The notes below the pieces were generated by a model, which had not been told where the DNA came from, made no database searches, and saw only the letters and a list, made by a program, of their open reading frames with translations. A stretch of DNA of 64,000 bases from Propionivibrio dicarboxylicus (GTDB taxonomy: Bacteria > Pseudomonadota > Gammaproteobacteria > Burkholderiales > Rhodocyclaceae): contig NZ_FNCY01000009.1 of assembly GCF_900099695.1 (NCBI RefSeq), positions 124,715 through 188,714 on the forward strand. Direction: 5' to 3'. Of this stretch, positions 10,738 through 21,224 are shown one piece after another. Within the stretch, counting starts at the first letter, position 1. Each line of letters starts with the position of its first letter. A program made the translations under genes and the position numbers.

Positions 10738-11427
10738 ATGACAACTGACAACATCCAAGCGGTTGACGCGGCGATCCGCTCGCGTCACTCAATCCGCCGT
10801 TTCCTCCCGACTCCGGTGCCCCGCGAGGCCTTGCGCGAACTGCTCGAACTCGCCTCCTGCGCGCCGTCCGGCACGAACATCCAACCCTGGCGCGTGTATG
10901 CACTGGCCGGCAAGGAAAAAGAAGCGCTGTCGACGGCCATCATGGAACGCTTCACCCGCGGCGAAACCGACGGCGGCCGCGAACTCGATTACTACCCGAA
11001 AGAGTGGGTCGAGCCCTGGTTGTCGCGCCGTCGCAAGTGCGGCCTCGGCCTCTACAGCTTGCTCGGCATCACCAAGGGCGATACCGACCGCATGAAAGTG
11101 CAGACGGGACGCAACTTCCAGTTCTTCGATGCGCCGGTTGGCATGATCTTCACGCTCGACAACCGGCTCGGCAAGGGCATGCTCGTCGACTGCGGCATGT
11201 TCATGGGCAACCTGATGGTCGCCGCCCGGGCGCGCGGCATCGACACCTGCGTGCAAGCGTTCTTTGCCGACTACCACAAGACGATTCGGGCGACGCTGAA
11301 CATTCCCGACAATGAAATCGTGTACTGCGGCATGGCCCTCGGCTATGCCGACCCGAACGCCCCGGAAAACACGCTGATCACCGAACGCGAGCCGGTCGAA
11401 GGCTTCACCGACTTCCGCGGTTTCTGA
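10738..11427 (+). CDS. nitroreductase family FMN-dependent oxidoreductase
   Basis: 229 residues of the nitroreductase fold. The N-terminal SRHSIRRFLPTPVP and CAPSGTNIQPWRVYAL are the FMN-binding elements, and the C-terminal YCGMALGYAD is typical. Members reduce nitro compounds, quinones or enones with NAD(P)H. The gene starts 25 bases after hisC and ends at a strong terminator, so hisC and this gene are probably one two-gene unit. The natural substrate is not known. Confidence 0.85.
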   Translation: MTTDNIQAVDAAIRSRHSIRRFLPTPVPREALRELLELASCAPSGTNIQPWRVYALAGKEKEALSTAIMERFTRGETDGGRELDYYPKEWVEPWLSRRRKCGLGLYSLLGITKGDTDRMKVQTGRNFQFFDAPVGMIFTLDNRLGKGMLVDCGMFMGNLMVAARARGIDTCVQAFFADYHKTIRATLNIPDNEIVYCGMALGYADPNAPENTLITEREPVEGFTDFRGF

Positions 11428-11442
11428 TCCCTCGCATCAACG

Positions 11443-11471
11443 AAAAAGGGGCGCTTCGGCGCCCCTTTTCC
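11443..11471 (+). terminator. rho-independent terminator after the nitroreductase gene
   Basis: A perfect stem AAAAGGGGCGC with a TTCG tetraloop and its complement, flanked by A on the left and T on the right. It lies 16 bases after the nitroreductase stop and about 20 bases before the end of convergent hemG. The symmetrical A/T flanks suit termination in both directions. Confidence 0.85.
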
Positions 11472-11489
11472 TTTGTCTGCGGCCGTTTC

Positions 11490-12017
11490 TCAGAGCGCGC
11501 AGACTTGTTCTGCAAAAGCCTCCACCCGTGACCAATCGGTAAATTCAACGACCGCCGTCGGATCGGTCGGTCCCTTGGTCATCAGCATGATGAAGCGGAT
11601 CATCAGGCGATCGAAGAAGCGGTAGCGCGGATAATCGAGCTTCCCGGCGAACACATCGACAAGCCCCGGCGTCCATGGCGTGCGCTTGAAAAACTTGCGC
11701 ACGTAAGGATTGGTATCGGGACGATTCTTTTCCGGCTTGCGGGCGACAATATTCACCGAGAAGAACGCCGTCGGCATCGACTGCAAACGGTCGAGATGCT
11801 TGCGAATGAACGCGAATACCTGTGGCTGATGCTTGCCGTAGCGAATGCGCGCACCGATCACCACTTTGTCGAACCGATCGAGCGACACGCTTGCCGCATC
11901 GTCGATCGAGACCAGCGCCGCCTCCTGCCCTGCGGCGACGATCCGCTGCTGCACGCGTTGGCAGATCCGCAGCGTCTGCCCGTCAGTCGTCGAATACAGG
12001 ATCAGGACACTGGCCAC
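11490..12017 (-). CDS. hemG: menaquinone-dependent protoporphyrinogen IX dehydrogenase, HemG type (flavodoxin fold)
   Basis: 175 residues closely resembling E. coli HemG. Features are an N-terminal FMN loop STTDGQTLRIC, VVIGARIRYGKHQ, the HemG-type SMPTAFFSVNIVARKPEK, and LDYPRYRFFDRLMIRFIM, the membrane-facing loop that separates HemG from plain flavodoxins. HemG oxidises protoporphyrinogen IX to protoporphyrin IX using respiratory quinones. It starts at GTG, three bases after the hisD stop, so it is co-transcribed with hisGD. HemG is best known from Gammaproteobacteria; many Betaproteobacteria use HemJ or HemY. Confidence 0.85.
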   Translation of the reverse strand: MASVLILYSTTDGQTLRICQRVQQRIVAAGQEAALVSIDDAASVSLDRFDKVVIGARIRYGKHQPQVFAFIRKHLDRLQSMPTAFFSVNIVARKPEKNRPDTNPYVRKFFKRTPWTPGLVDVFAGKLDYPRYRFFDRLMIRFIMLMTKGPTDPTAVVEFTDWSRVEAFAEQVCAL

Positions 12018-12020
12018 CGC

Positions 12021-13331
12021 CTAGTCTCCCAGCGCGTCCGTCAGACGGTATTCGGCCGAGCGCGCATGCGCCGGCAAGCCTTCGCCATGCGCCAGCGTCG
12101 AGGCAATGCGACCGAGTTTCTGCGCCGCCTGCGCCGACACGCGGATCAGGCTGCTGCGCTTCTGAAAATCGTAAACACCGAGCGGCGACGAGAACCGAGC
12201 ACTCCCGGACGTCGGCAGCACATGATTCGGCCCGGCACAGTAATCGCCGAGCGACTCGGACGTGTACGGACCGATGAAAATGGCGCCGGCATGACGAATG
12301 CGATCCACCCATGCAGCCGCATCGGCAAGCGACAATTCCAGATGCTCGGGCGCGATGCGATTGGCGATCATGCAGGCCTCATCAAGATCACGCACGGCAA
12401 TCAGCGCACCGCGCGCCGCCAGCGAGGCCCGAATCACCGCCTGACGCGGCATCGTCGGCAGCAGCCGATCGATCGCCGCCGCGACTTGGTCGAGATAGCC
12501 GGCATCCGGACAGAGCAGGATCGACTGGGCCATTTCGTCGTGTTCGGCCTGTGAGAACAGATCCATCGCCACCCACTCGGGGGCGGTCGAGCCGTCGCAA
12601 ATCACCAGAATCTCGGATGGGCCGGCCACCATGTCGATGCCGACGATGCCAAAAACCCGGCGCTTGGCCGCCGCCACATAGGCATTGCCGGGTCCGACAA
12701 TCTTGTCCACGCGCGGAATCGTCTGCGTACCATAGGCAAGCGCTGCAACCGCTTGCGCGCCGCCGATACAGAAGACCCGATCGACGCCGGCCAGCGCGGC
12801 GGCCGCCAGCACCAGCGGATTGCGTTCACCGCCGGGTGTCGGCACGACCATGACGAGTTCGCCGACACCGGCCACTTTGGCGGGAATCGCGTTCATCAGC
12901 ACCGACGAAGGATAGGAGGCCTTGCCGCCGGGGACGTAGAGACCGACACGATCAAGCGGTGTTACCTTCTGGCCGAGAAGTGAGCCATCGGCGTCTTCGT
13001 AGTGCCAACTTTGCAGGGGCTGGTGTTCGTGATAGCTGCGCACGCGTGCCGCCGCCGCCTCAAGGGCCTCGCGCTGAACGGCCGACAAGCTGTCGAGAGC
13101 CTGTTGCAAGGCTTCGCGCGACAGTTCGAGATCACTCACGGACGTCGCGTCGAGGCGGTCAAAGCGGCACGTGTAGTCGACCACCGCCGCGTCGCCACGC
13201 GCCTTGACGTCGGCAAGAATCGCCGTCACAGCGGCATCGACGTCGGCATTTTGCGCCGTCTCGAAAGCCAGCAAGGCCTCGAGTTGCGCCTCGAAGTCGG
13301 CATCGCGACTGGAGAGACGCCTGATCGTCAT
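12021..13331 (-). CDS. hisD: histidinol dehydrogenase
   Basis: 436 residues with the HisD signature region [12 protein letters not shown], the Zn-binding [12 protein letters not shown], and [12 protein letters not shown] with [14 protein letters not shown] near the C-terminus. It oxidises histidinol to histidine with two NAD+. The start overlaps the hisG stop by one base. The length is normal. Confidence 0.95.
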   Translation of the reverse strand: MTIRRLSSRDADFEAQLEALLAFETAQNADVDAAVTAILADVKARGDAAVVDYTCRFDRLDATSVSDLELSREALQQALDSLSAVQREALEAAAARVRSYHEHQPLQSWHYEDADGSLLGQKVTPLDRVGLYVPGGKASYPSSVLMNAIPAKVAGVGELVMVVPTPGGERNPLVLAAAALAGVDRVFCIGGAQAVAALAYGTQTIPRVDKIVGPGNAYVAAAKRRVFGIVGIDMVAGPSEILVICDGSTAPEWVAMDLFSQAEHDEMAQSILLCPDAGYLDQVAAAIDRLLPTMPRQAVIRASLAARGALIAVRDLDEACMIANRIAPEHLELSLADAAAWVDRIRHAGAIFIGPYTSESLGDYCAGPNHVLPTSGSARFSSPLGVYDFQKRSSLIRVSAQAAQKLGRIASTLAHGEGLPAHARSAEYRLTDALGD

Positions 13332-13975
13332 CAGGCCCCCACGACGCCGGCGATCGCGTCCAGAATCGGGACGATGCGCTCGCGCTTGAGCTTGAGTGCC
13401 GCCTGATTGACGATCAGGCGCGACGAAATATCGATGATGTGTTCAACCGCGACCAGATTGTTGGCCTTCAGCGTACCGCCGGTCGAGACGAGGTCGACGA
13501 TGGCGTCGGCGAGACCGGCCAGCGGCGCCAGTTCCATCGAACCGTAGAGTTTGATCAGATCGACGTGCACACCCTTGGCGGCAAAGTGATCGCGGGCGAT
13601 GTTGATGTACTTTGTTGCGATCTTCAGGCGTGCGCCCTGGCGCACGGCACGCTCGTAATCGAACCCGGCGGGGATCGCCACCATCATCCGGCACTTGGCG
13701 ATCTTGAGGTCGAGCGGTTGATACAGCCCCTCGCCGCCGTGCTCGATGAGCACGTCCTTGCCGGCGACACCGATATCGGCTGCGCCATATTGCACATAGG
13801 TCGGCGCATCGGTGGCGCGCACGATGACGACTCGGACGTCCGGGCGATTGGTCGGAATGATCAGTTTGCGCGAGGTTTCCGGATTCTCGAGCGGTTCGAT
13901 GCCGGCAGCCGCGAGCAGCGGCAGGGTTTCCTCAAAAATGCGGCCCTTCGACAGGGCAATCGTTATGCCATCCAC
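13331..13975 (-). CDS. hisG: ATP phosphoribosyltransferase, short form (HisG-S)
   Basis: 214 residues, the short HisG that lacks the C-terminal histidine-binding domain. It starts at [18 protein letters not shown] and has the PRPP-binding [18 protein letters not shown]. It joins ATP to PRPP, the first and committed step of histidine synthesis. Short HisG needs the regulatory partner HisZ, whose gene is not in this window. It heads the hisG-hisD-hemG unit. Confidence 0.94.
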   Translation of the reverse strand: MDGITIALSKGRIFEETLPLLAAAGIEPLENPETSRKLIIPTNRPDVRVVIVRATDAPTYVQYGAADIGVAGKDVLIEHGGEGLYQPLDLKIAKCRMMVAIPAGFDYERAVRQGARLKIATKYINIARDHFAAKGVHVDLIKLYGSMELAPLAGLADAIVDLVSTGGTLKANNLVAVEHIIDISSRLIVNQAALKLKRERIVPILDAIAGVVGA

Positions 13976-14014
13976 GGCAATGTCCTCTTAGCGAAATTCT
14001 GTCAATCGGCGATT

Positions 14015-15503
<1,489 letters not shown>

Positions 15504-15508
15504 GGACC

Positions 15509-16261
15509 TCAATACCTCAATTTGTAACCGCGACGCAGCATAGTGTACGTTCCCCATGCCACGGCGCACAGGCAAGCAAGCGCGACTGCCAGGCACTTCT
15601 CTGGCGCCGCGTCGGAAACGCCGAAGAAACCGTAACGAAACCCGTCGATCAGATAGAACACCGGATTGAAGTGCGACACCTGCTGCCAAAACCACGGCAG
15701 GGAATGAATCGAATAGAAAACACCGGACAGCATGGTCAGCGGCATGATCAGGAAATTCTGGAAACTCGCGAGCTGATCGAACTTGTCGGCCCAAATGCCG
15801 GCGACGATCCCGAGCGAGCCCATGAGCGCACCGCCCACGACTGCGAAGACGAGGATCCAAAGCGGTGCAGCCAGTGTCAACGGCGCGAACCAGACCGTCA
15901 CCGTCAGCACGCCGACACCGACCATCAGACCACGCAATACCGCTGCAAACATGTAGGCCAGAAAGAATTCGGCGTGCGAAATCGGCGGCAACAAGACGAA
16001 GACGATATTGCCAGTCACTTTCGACTGGATCAGGCTCGACGAACTATTGGCAAAGGCGTTCTGCAGTACCGACATCATGACCAGGCCGGGAATCAGGAAG
16101 GCGGTGTAGCGCACGCCATTGACCTGCACCTGTGCATCGAGCACGTGCGAGAAAATCAGAAGATAAAGCAGCGCCGTCAGCACCGGCGCAGCGATCGTCT
16201 GGAAACTGACTTTCCAGAAACGCAGCACTTCCTTGATCAGCAGTGTGCGAAACCCGGTCAT
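15509..16261 (-). CDS. ABC-2 type transporter permease
   Basis: 250 residues with six predicted membrane helices. It resembles the YadH family: FRTLLIKEVLRFWKVSFQT at the N-terminus and PLTMLSGVFYSIHSLPWFWQ, the ABC-2 signature region. It overlaps its ATPase gene by 4 bases, so the two form an exporter. In many Betaproteobacteria this pair lies between mlaB and ibaG. The substrate is unknown; an envelope lipid or polysaccharide is a guess based only on position. Confidence 0.85.
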   Translation of the reverse strand: MTGFRTLLIKEVLRFWKVSFQTIAAPVLTALLYLLIFSHVLDAQVQVNGVRYTAFLIPGLVMMSVLQNAFANSSSSLIQSKVTGNIVFVLLPPISHAEFFLAYMFAAVLRGLMVGVGVLTVTVWFAPLTLAAPLWILVFAVVGGALMGSLGIVAGIWADKFDQLASFQNFLIMPLTMLSGVFYSIHSLPWFWQQVSHFNPVFYLIDGFRYGFFGVSDAAPEKCLAVALACLCAVAWGTYTMLRRGYKLRY

Positions 16262-17184
16262 CGCATCACCCCGGCCACGTCCGATTTACCGTCCTGCATG
16301 ACGCTGACAAACACATCCTCGAGATCGGTCTGCGCCAACTGCATGTCTTCGATGACGCCCCCGGCGGCGCGAACGCCGGCCAGCACGGCCTCGACCTCGG
16401 CAAGATTCCCGAGCCGAATCGTCCAGCGACCCTCGGCACCCGTCGCCTTGCCCGCGAACGGCGCCGGCAAGCCAGCCTTGCCGCCAAGTCGCAGCGTCAG
16501 CGTATGACCGGAATAGCGCGCCAGCAGGTTATGCGTCGAGTCGAGCGCAACCAACCGACCCTGCTTGAGCATGGCGATGCGGCCGCACAGTGCCTCGGCT
16601 TCCTCGAGGTAATGCGTTGTCAGGATGACGGTATGCCCGTCCTGATTCAGGCGCCGGATGAACTGCCAAAGACTCTGGCGCAGCTCGACATCAACGCCCG
16701 CGGTCGGCTCGTCGAGCACGATGACCGGCGGACGATGGACGAGCGCCTGGGCAACCAGCACCCGCCGTTTCATGCCGCCCGACAGGCGGCGCATATTGGT
16801 CTCCGCCTTGGCGGTTAGATCGAGCGCATCGAGAATCTCGTCAATCCAGTCGTCGTTGTTCCGGATGCCGTAGTAGCCCGACTGGAAGCGCAAGGTTTCG
16901 CGCACGCTGAAAAAGGGATCGAACACCAGTTCCTGCGGGACGACGCCCAACTGTCGCCGTGCCTGGCGATAGTCGCCAATGACATCATGTCCGAGAATTG
17001 ACAAACGCCCGGCAGTCGGCCGGACAAGACCGGCAAGACAGGAAATCAGCGTCGTCTTGCCAGCACCGTTCGGTCCGAGCAAGCCGAAAAACTCGCCTTC
17101 GGCAATCTCCAGCGAAACGCCGTCAAGCGCGCGCAGGCCGGGAAAATCCTTGACGACCTGTTCGATGGAAACGGCGATGCCCAT
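16258..17184 (-). CDS. ABC transporter ATP-binding protein (YadG-like)
   Basis: 308 residues. Walker A is GPNGAGKTT, the signature motif MRRLSGGMKRRV, Walker B VIVLDEPTAGVD, and the switch His is in VILTTHYLEE. A C-terminal extension of about 80 residues follows the ATPase core, as in DrrA/YadG-type export ATPases. It powers the adjacent ABC-2 permease. Confidence 0.9.
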   Translation of the reverse strand: MGIAVSIEQVVKDFPGLRALDGVSLEIAEGEFFGLLGPNGAGKTTLISCLAGLVRPTAGRLSILGHDVIGDYRQARRQLGVVPQELVFDPFFSVRETLRFQSGYYGIRNNDDWIDEILDALDLTAKAETNMRRLSGGMKRRVLVAQALVHRPPVIVLDEPTAGVDVELRQSLWQFIRRLNQDGHTVILTTHYLEEAEALCGRIAMLKQGRLVALDSTHNLLARYSGHTLTLRLGGKAGLPAPFAGKATGAEGRWTIRLGNLAEVEAVLAGVRAAGGVIEDMQLAQTDLEDVFVSVMQDGKSDVAGVMR

Positions 17185-17210
17185 GCTGACCGACGACTGG
17201 CGTCCGCCGC

Positions 17211-17504
17211 TCAGGCGAGCGGCAAGGTTTCGAAAACGCCGTACAACTTGGCCTGGCTGACCATGCTGGCCGGCAGACTGGCAATGCGCAACTCGATGCC
17301 GGCCTGCTGGGCTGTCCGTAGCCAGGCGAAAACGACGGCCAACGCAGACGCATCGGTTTCCGTCACTGCCGACAGATCGATCTGCAACGCCGCCGTCTTT
17401 TCCGCCGCGCGCAAAAGACCACGCCCTGCTTCAAGCAGGGCGGTCGCATTCCCGTTCAACATGGCCCCCGAGACCTCTAGGGCATTGCCGTTTCGTTCAA
17501 TCAT
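17211..17504 (-). CDS. mlaB: STAS domain protein, MlaB-like
   Basis: 97 residues of a STAS domain with the conserved DLSAVTETDASALAVVFAWL core. MlaB binds the MlaF ATPase and is needed for MlaFEDB activity in the inner membrane. It overlaps the mlaC stop by 4 bases and is the last mla gene. Identity rests on fold plus operon position. Confidence 0.85.
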   Translation of the reverse strand: MIERNGNALEVSGAMLNGNATALLEAGRGLLRAAEKTAALQIDLSAVTETDASALAVVFAWLRTAQQAGIELRIASLPASMVSQAKLYGVFETLPLA

Positions 17505-18115
17505 TTTTTGCCGGATTCCAACTGCTTGTTCTTGTTGACCAGCATCTGGATCAGACCATCGACCCCGTTGGCACGCACCTCCTGATTGAAGGTATCGCGA
17601 TAATTACTGACCAGACTGACGCCGGCGACGACCACGTCATAGATTTTCCAGCCGTTGTTATCCTGACGCTCCACCGAGTAATCAAGCTGGATCGGTTTGC
17701 TGCCCGGCTGGACGATTTCGGTCTTGACGATGACATCGGTATCACCGGCCTGCATCTTCGTCGGCTTGTAACGCACCGTCTGATCGCGATAGCTCGTCAA
17801 CGCATTTGAATAGGTTCGCACGAGCAGGGCCTTGAACTCCTCGGTCAGGCGCTTCTTCTGGTCCGGATTGGCCTTGTTCCAATCACGCCCCATCGCCAGC
17901 GCGGTCATGCGCTGGAAATTGAAGCTCGGCAAGACCTTGGCTTCGACGAGTTCGATAGCCTTCTTGGTGTTCCCGTTCTGGATGTCCTTGTCCTGACGGA
18001 CGATGGTGAGCACCTCGTCGGTGATCTTCTTGACCATCGCATCCGGCGATTCTTCCTGAGCAAACGCCGTCACCGAAATCAGCGCAGCGAACAAAAACGA
18101 AACCAGCGACTTCAT
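17501..18115 (-). CDS. mlaC: periplasmic phospholipid-binding protein MlaC
   Basis: 204 residues from the ATG at 18115, preceded by AAGGAA. A signal peptide (SLVSFLFAALISVTAFA) is followed by the Ttg2D/MlaC domain, with MTALAMGRDWNKANPDQK and VERQDNNGWKIYDVVVAGVS. MlaC carries phospholipids between MlaA at the outer membrane and the MlaFEDB complex. The longer frame from 18172 starts in the non-coding gap. Confidence 0.92.
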   Translation of the reverse strand: MKSLVSFLFAALISVTAFAQEESPDAMVKKITDEVLTIVRQDKDIQNGNTKKAIELVEAKVLPSFNFQRMTALAMGRDWNKANPDQKKRLTEEFKALLVRTYSNALTSYRDQTVRYKPTKMQAGDTDVIVKTEIVQPGSKPIQLDYSVERQDNNGWKIYDVVVAGVSLVSNYRDTFNQEVRANGVDGLIQMLVNKNKQLESGKK

Positions 18116-18183
18116 CACATTCCTTATGTTACGCAACAGACCGCGCGGCGGCCATTTTTGATAAATAGGCAAAACAACCCGCT

Positions 18184-18882
18184 TTACTGACCGACATCGC
18201 GGCGGCGCTTCTGCAAATACGCGTCGCGAATATACGTATATTTATCGAATGCCGCCTGATCGACCACTTTTTCAGCTGGTAGCAGGCTGGCACGCAAATC
18301 GATCAGACGAATACCGGCCAGGGAATTGCGCAACGCCACATCGTCGACCTGACGCACTGGGTCCACAGCCCAGTCAACGCCCCAACCGAAGGTGTCGCGC
18401 GTCGTTCTCGGGCCAATGATCGGCCAGTAGAAATACGGCCCTTCGCCAACGCCCCAAACCGCGAGCGTCTGGCCAAAATCCTCGGAACGCTTGTCCAACC
18501 CCATTTCGCTGGCGACATCGAAAACGCCACCGATACCGATGGTCGTATTGATCAGGAAGCGTCCGGCATCGGACAGTCCGTCGCCGCCCTTTCCTTGCAG
18601 GAAACTGTTGATCGAGGTCCAGAAGTCCGACAGATTGCCGAAGAAATTGCCGACACCGGCCTTCACCGGCAAGGGAGCCGCCTTGTCGTAGCCCTGCGCG
18701 ACTGGTTTCAGCACGATGTCGACCGTCTCATTGACCTTGAACATCGCGCGATTGAATCCCTCGTATGGGTCGTTGGGACTCTCGGCGGCAAACGCGCCGC
18801 CACCGCAGAGCAGCGCCGCGACCAGTGCCGTCGAGCGCAAGTGTTTTTCCCAATGAGCTTTCACGTTGAATCCCTTCTTCAT
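18184..18882 (-). CDS. mlaA: outer-membrane phospholipid retrieval protein MlaA (VacJ)
   Basis: About 232 residues with a signal sequence and the MlaA core: NDPYEGFNRAMFKVNE, FINTTIGIGGVFDVASEMGL, FGQTLAVWGVGEGPYFYWP and GPRTTRDTFG. MlaA removes phospholipids from the outer leaflet and hands them to MlaC. The segment ending ALLCGGGAFA is only an imperfect lipobox, so it may be processed as an ordinary signal peptide. A GTG at 18897 overlapping the mlaD stop (GTGA) is an equally possible start. In E. coli mlaA is unlinked; here it is inside the operon. Confidence 0.9.
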   Translation of the reverse strand: MKKGFNVKAHWEKHLRSTALVAALLCGGGAFAAESPNDPYEGFNRAMFKVNETVDIVLKPVAQGYDKAAPLPVKAGVGNFFGNLSDFWTSINSFLQGKGGDGLSDAGRFLINTTIGIGGVFDVASEMGLDKRSEDFGQTLAVWGVGEGPYFYWPIIGPRTTRDTFGWGVDWAVDPVRQVDDVALRNSLAGIRLIDLRASLLPAEKVVDQAAFDKYTYIRDAYLQKRRRDVGQ

Positions 18883-18893
18883 CTCAAAATCCG

Positions 18894-19364
18894 TCACTTC
18901 TTGTCCGGCCCCTCGGAGGCCTTGCTGAACATGAACTGACTGATCAATTTTTCCAGCACAACCGCCGACTGTGTCTTGGCAACCGTATCACCGGACTTGA
19001 GCATCTTTTCGTCGCCGCCGGCATCAAGACCAATATACTGCTCGCCCAGCAAACCTGCCGTCAGGATGGACGCAAACGTGTCCTTGGGAAAGCGATAGCG
19101 GCTATCGATCGTCATCGTCACAACGGCTTCGTAACTTTGCGAATCAAAGCCGATCTCGGTAACACGACCGACGACAACCCCAGCGCTCTTCACTGGACCG
19201 CGCACCTTCAACCCACCGATGTTATCAAACTTGGCAGTCAGCTGGTAAGTCTCGGCAAAATTCGCCGACGACACGTTACCGACGCGCAGCGCCAGAAACA
19301 GCAAGGCCGCGAAACCGATCAGAACGAAAAAACCCACCCAAAGATCCATCAACTTACGACTCAT
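18894..19364 (-). CDS. mlaD: MCE-domain protein MlaD
   Basis: 156 residues: an N-terminal anchor (LWVGFFVLIGFAALLFLAL) and one MCE domain (YQLTAKFDNIGGLKVRGPVK, AGLLGEQYIGLDAGG). MlaD forms the hexameric ring of the MlaFEDB complex that binds phospholipids on the periplasmic side. The ATG at 19364 overlaps the mlaE stop by one base; the longer frame to 19553 lies in mlaE. Confidence 0.93.
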   Translation of the reverse strand: MSRKLMDLWVGFFVLIGFAALLFLALRVGNVSSANFAETYQLTAKFDNIGGLKVRGPVKSAGVVVGRVTEIGFDSQSYEAVVTMTIDSRYRFPKDTFASILTAGLLGEQYIGLDAGGDEKMLKSGDTVAKTQSAVVLEKLISQFMFSKASEGPDKK

Positions 19365-20170
19365 TACATCCCCCGGAACATGAAGGAGGTCAGCACGAAA
19401 TCCAGCGCCAGAATGGCCAGCGCCGAATATACGACGGTCCTCTTGATCGACGACGAAACGCCTTCGGCCGTCGGCGTGGCATCGTAGCCCTCGAAAACGG
19501 CAATCAAGGAAACCGCAACCCCGAAGACAAAACTCTTGACGATTCCGTTCCATACATCGAAACGAAAATCCACCGAACCCTGCATCTGCGACCAGAAAGC
19601 CCCTTCATCGACACCGATGAAGACGACACCGACCAGATAGCCGCCGAAAACACCCACCGTCGAGAACAGAGCGCTCAACAGCGGCATCGACAGGACTCCG
19701 CCCCAGAAGCGCGGAGCAACCACCCGGGCAATCGGATTGACCGCCATCATATCCATCGCGGTCAATTGCTCTGTCGCCTTCATCAGGCCGATTTCCGCCG
19801 TGATCGACGACCCCGCCCGCGAGGCAAACAGCAGCGCCGACACCACCGGACCGAGTTCGCGCGTAAGCGACAAGGCCACCAGAACCCCCAGTGCCTCCGA
19901 TGAACCGTAGCGCTGCAAAGTCTCATAGCCCTGCAAACCGAGCACCATGCCGATGAACAGGCCGGACACAAGAATGATCAGCAGCGACTGGAAGCCGGAA
20001 AAGTAGATTTCGCGCAGCGTCAGGTTCAGTCGCCGGAACGATTGCCCCGAATACACCAGCAACATGACAAAGAATCGCGCAGCAAACCCGAGTCGCTGCA
20101 GTCCGTTGTTAACGCGACGTCCGACCGCCCTGGCCAGCGCAACAAGCACAGAAACGACCCGCTCAGCCAT
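19364..20170 (-). CDS. mlaE: phospholipid ABC transporter permease MlaE
   Basis: 268 residues of the MlaE/YrbE permease family with about five membrane segments. Conserved stretches include SRAGSSITAEIGLMKATEQL and DMMAVNPIARVVAPRFWGG. It forms the membrane dimer between the MlaD ring and MlaF. It overlaps mlaF by 8 bases. Confidence 0.94.
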   Translation of the reverse strand: MAERVVSVLVALARAVGRRVNNGLQRLGFAARFFVMLLVYSGQSFRRLNLTLREIYFSGFQSLLIILVSGLFIGMVLGLQGYETLQRYGSSEALGVLVALSLTRELGPVVSALLFASRAGSSITAEIGLMKATEQLTAMDMMAVNPIARVVAPRFWGGVLSMPLLSALFSTVGVFGGYLVGVVFIGVDEGAFWSQMQGSVDFRFDVWNGIVKSFVFGVAVSLIAVFEGYDATPTAEGVSSSIKRTVVYSALAILALDFVLTSFMFRGM

Positions 20171-20975
20171 TCGCCTTCTCCCGCATCAACTCGCCGACAA
20201 AGGGATCGGCCGGATAGTGGAAATGAACCGGGCCGTCGGCCTCGCCGAAAACGAACTGATGCACAAAGGGATCCTCGGACGCGCGGATCGCTTCTGGCGT
20301 TCCCTGCGCGACGATCTGCCCGTCGGATACGAAATAAACGTAATCGACGATCTGCAAAGCCTCCTGCACGTCATGCGTCACCAGCAGCGTCGTCGCACCC
20401 AGCGCATCGTTGAGCTTGCGAATCAGTTGCCCGATCACCCCCATCGAAATCGGGTCGAGACCGGCAAACGGCTCGTCGTACATGATCAACATCGGGTCGA
20501 GCGCGATCGCGCGCGCCAAGGCAACCCGGCGCGCCATGCCGCCGGAAAGCTCAGACGGCATCAGGCGATGCGCGCCGCGCAAACCAACCGCATTGAGCTT
20601 CATCAACACCACGTCGCGAATGAGCTCTTCGGACAGGTCGGTGTGCTCGCGCAAGAGGTAGGCAACGTTATCGAATACGGAAATATCGGTAAACAGGGCA
20701 CCAAACTGGAACAACATGCCCATGCGCCGACGCATCGCATACAGCTCGTCGTGGCTCATGCCCGGAACCGACTGTCCATCGACAAACAAAGTCCCGCTAG
20801 TGGGCCGCAACTGACCGCCGATCAAGCGTAGCAGTGTTGTCTTGCCACAGCCGGAGTTACCCATGATCGCGACCAGCTTGCCTCGCGGAATCTCCATGTT
20901 GATCCCTTTGAGGATTGCCCGGTCGTCATAGGAAAAATTAAGCTCGGTGATACTCACCAATGTATCGGATGACAC
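20163..20975 (-). CDS. mlaF: phospholipid ABC transporter ATP-binding protein MlaF
   Basis: About 270 residues. Walker A MGNSGCGKTT, Q-loop MLFQFGALFTDISVF typical of MlaF/Ttg2A, signature PSELSGGMARRVALARA, Walker B LIMYDEPFAGLDP and switch LVTHDVQEA. It energises phospholipid transport by MlaFEDB. I prefer the GTG at 20975, which follows GGGAAG; the longest frame would begin with TTG at 20993. It is the first gene of the mla operon. Confidence 0.93.
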   Translation of the reverse strand: MSSDTLVSITELNFSYDDRAILKGINMEIPRGKLVAIMGNSGCGKTTLLRLIGGQLRPTSGTLFVDGQSVPGMSHDELYAMRRRMGMLFQFGALFTDISVFDNVAYLLREHTDLSEELIRDVVLMKLNAVGLRGAHRLMPSELSGGMARRVALARAIALDPMLIMYDEPFAGLDPISMGVIGQLIRKLNDALGATTLLVTHDVQEALQIVDYVYFVSDGQIVAQGTPEAIRASEDPFVHQFVFGEADGPVHFHYPADPFVGELMREKANG

Positions 20976-21004
20976 GAAAGCTTCCCATTTCAAAACAGCA
21001 GGCT

Positions 21005-21010
21005 ATTATA
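21005..21010 (-). promoter_or_regulatory. candidate -10 element for the mla operon
   Basis: A perfect TATAAT on the minus strand, about 30 bases upstream of the preferred mlaF start. It would place the transcript start near 20998 with a leader of about 20 bases. No good -35 box is visible at 16-18 bases, so this is a tentative call. Confidence 0.4.
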
Positions 21011-21101
21011 CCCGAAGGCATTTCCAGCCGTGATAACTACCATGGTAAATATGAAATAATGCAGACGTCCTCAAGACGGCCAAAATCGGGATGCCAAGGC
21101 A

Positions 21102-21224
21102 ATGAACGATAAAGGGAAGCGGTCAAACACGTCGAACGAAGTGAGACCGCAGGGGTTGGAAGCAAATTTGACAGATCCGCTGCTGCACCGCGCGGATCAT
21201 GCCCGCACTGCCGGAAAGCGATGA
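21102..21224 (+). CDS. possible 40-residue leader ORF coupled to mshM
   Basis: An ATG at 21102 opens a frame of 40 codons (begins MNDKGKRSNTSNEVRPQGLE) that stops in TGA overlapping the ATG of the next gene (ATGA). The same 4-base overlap is used repeatedly between genes further down this locus. The peptide is polar and basic with no signal or membrane segment. It may be a small regulatory peptide, a translational leader or chance. An AAGG precedes the ATG closely. Confidence 0.3.
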   Translation: MNDKGKRSNTSNEVRPQGLEANLTDPLLHRADHARTAGKR

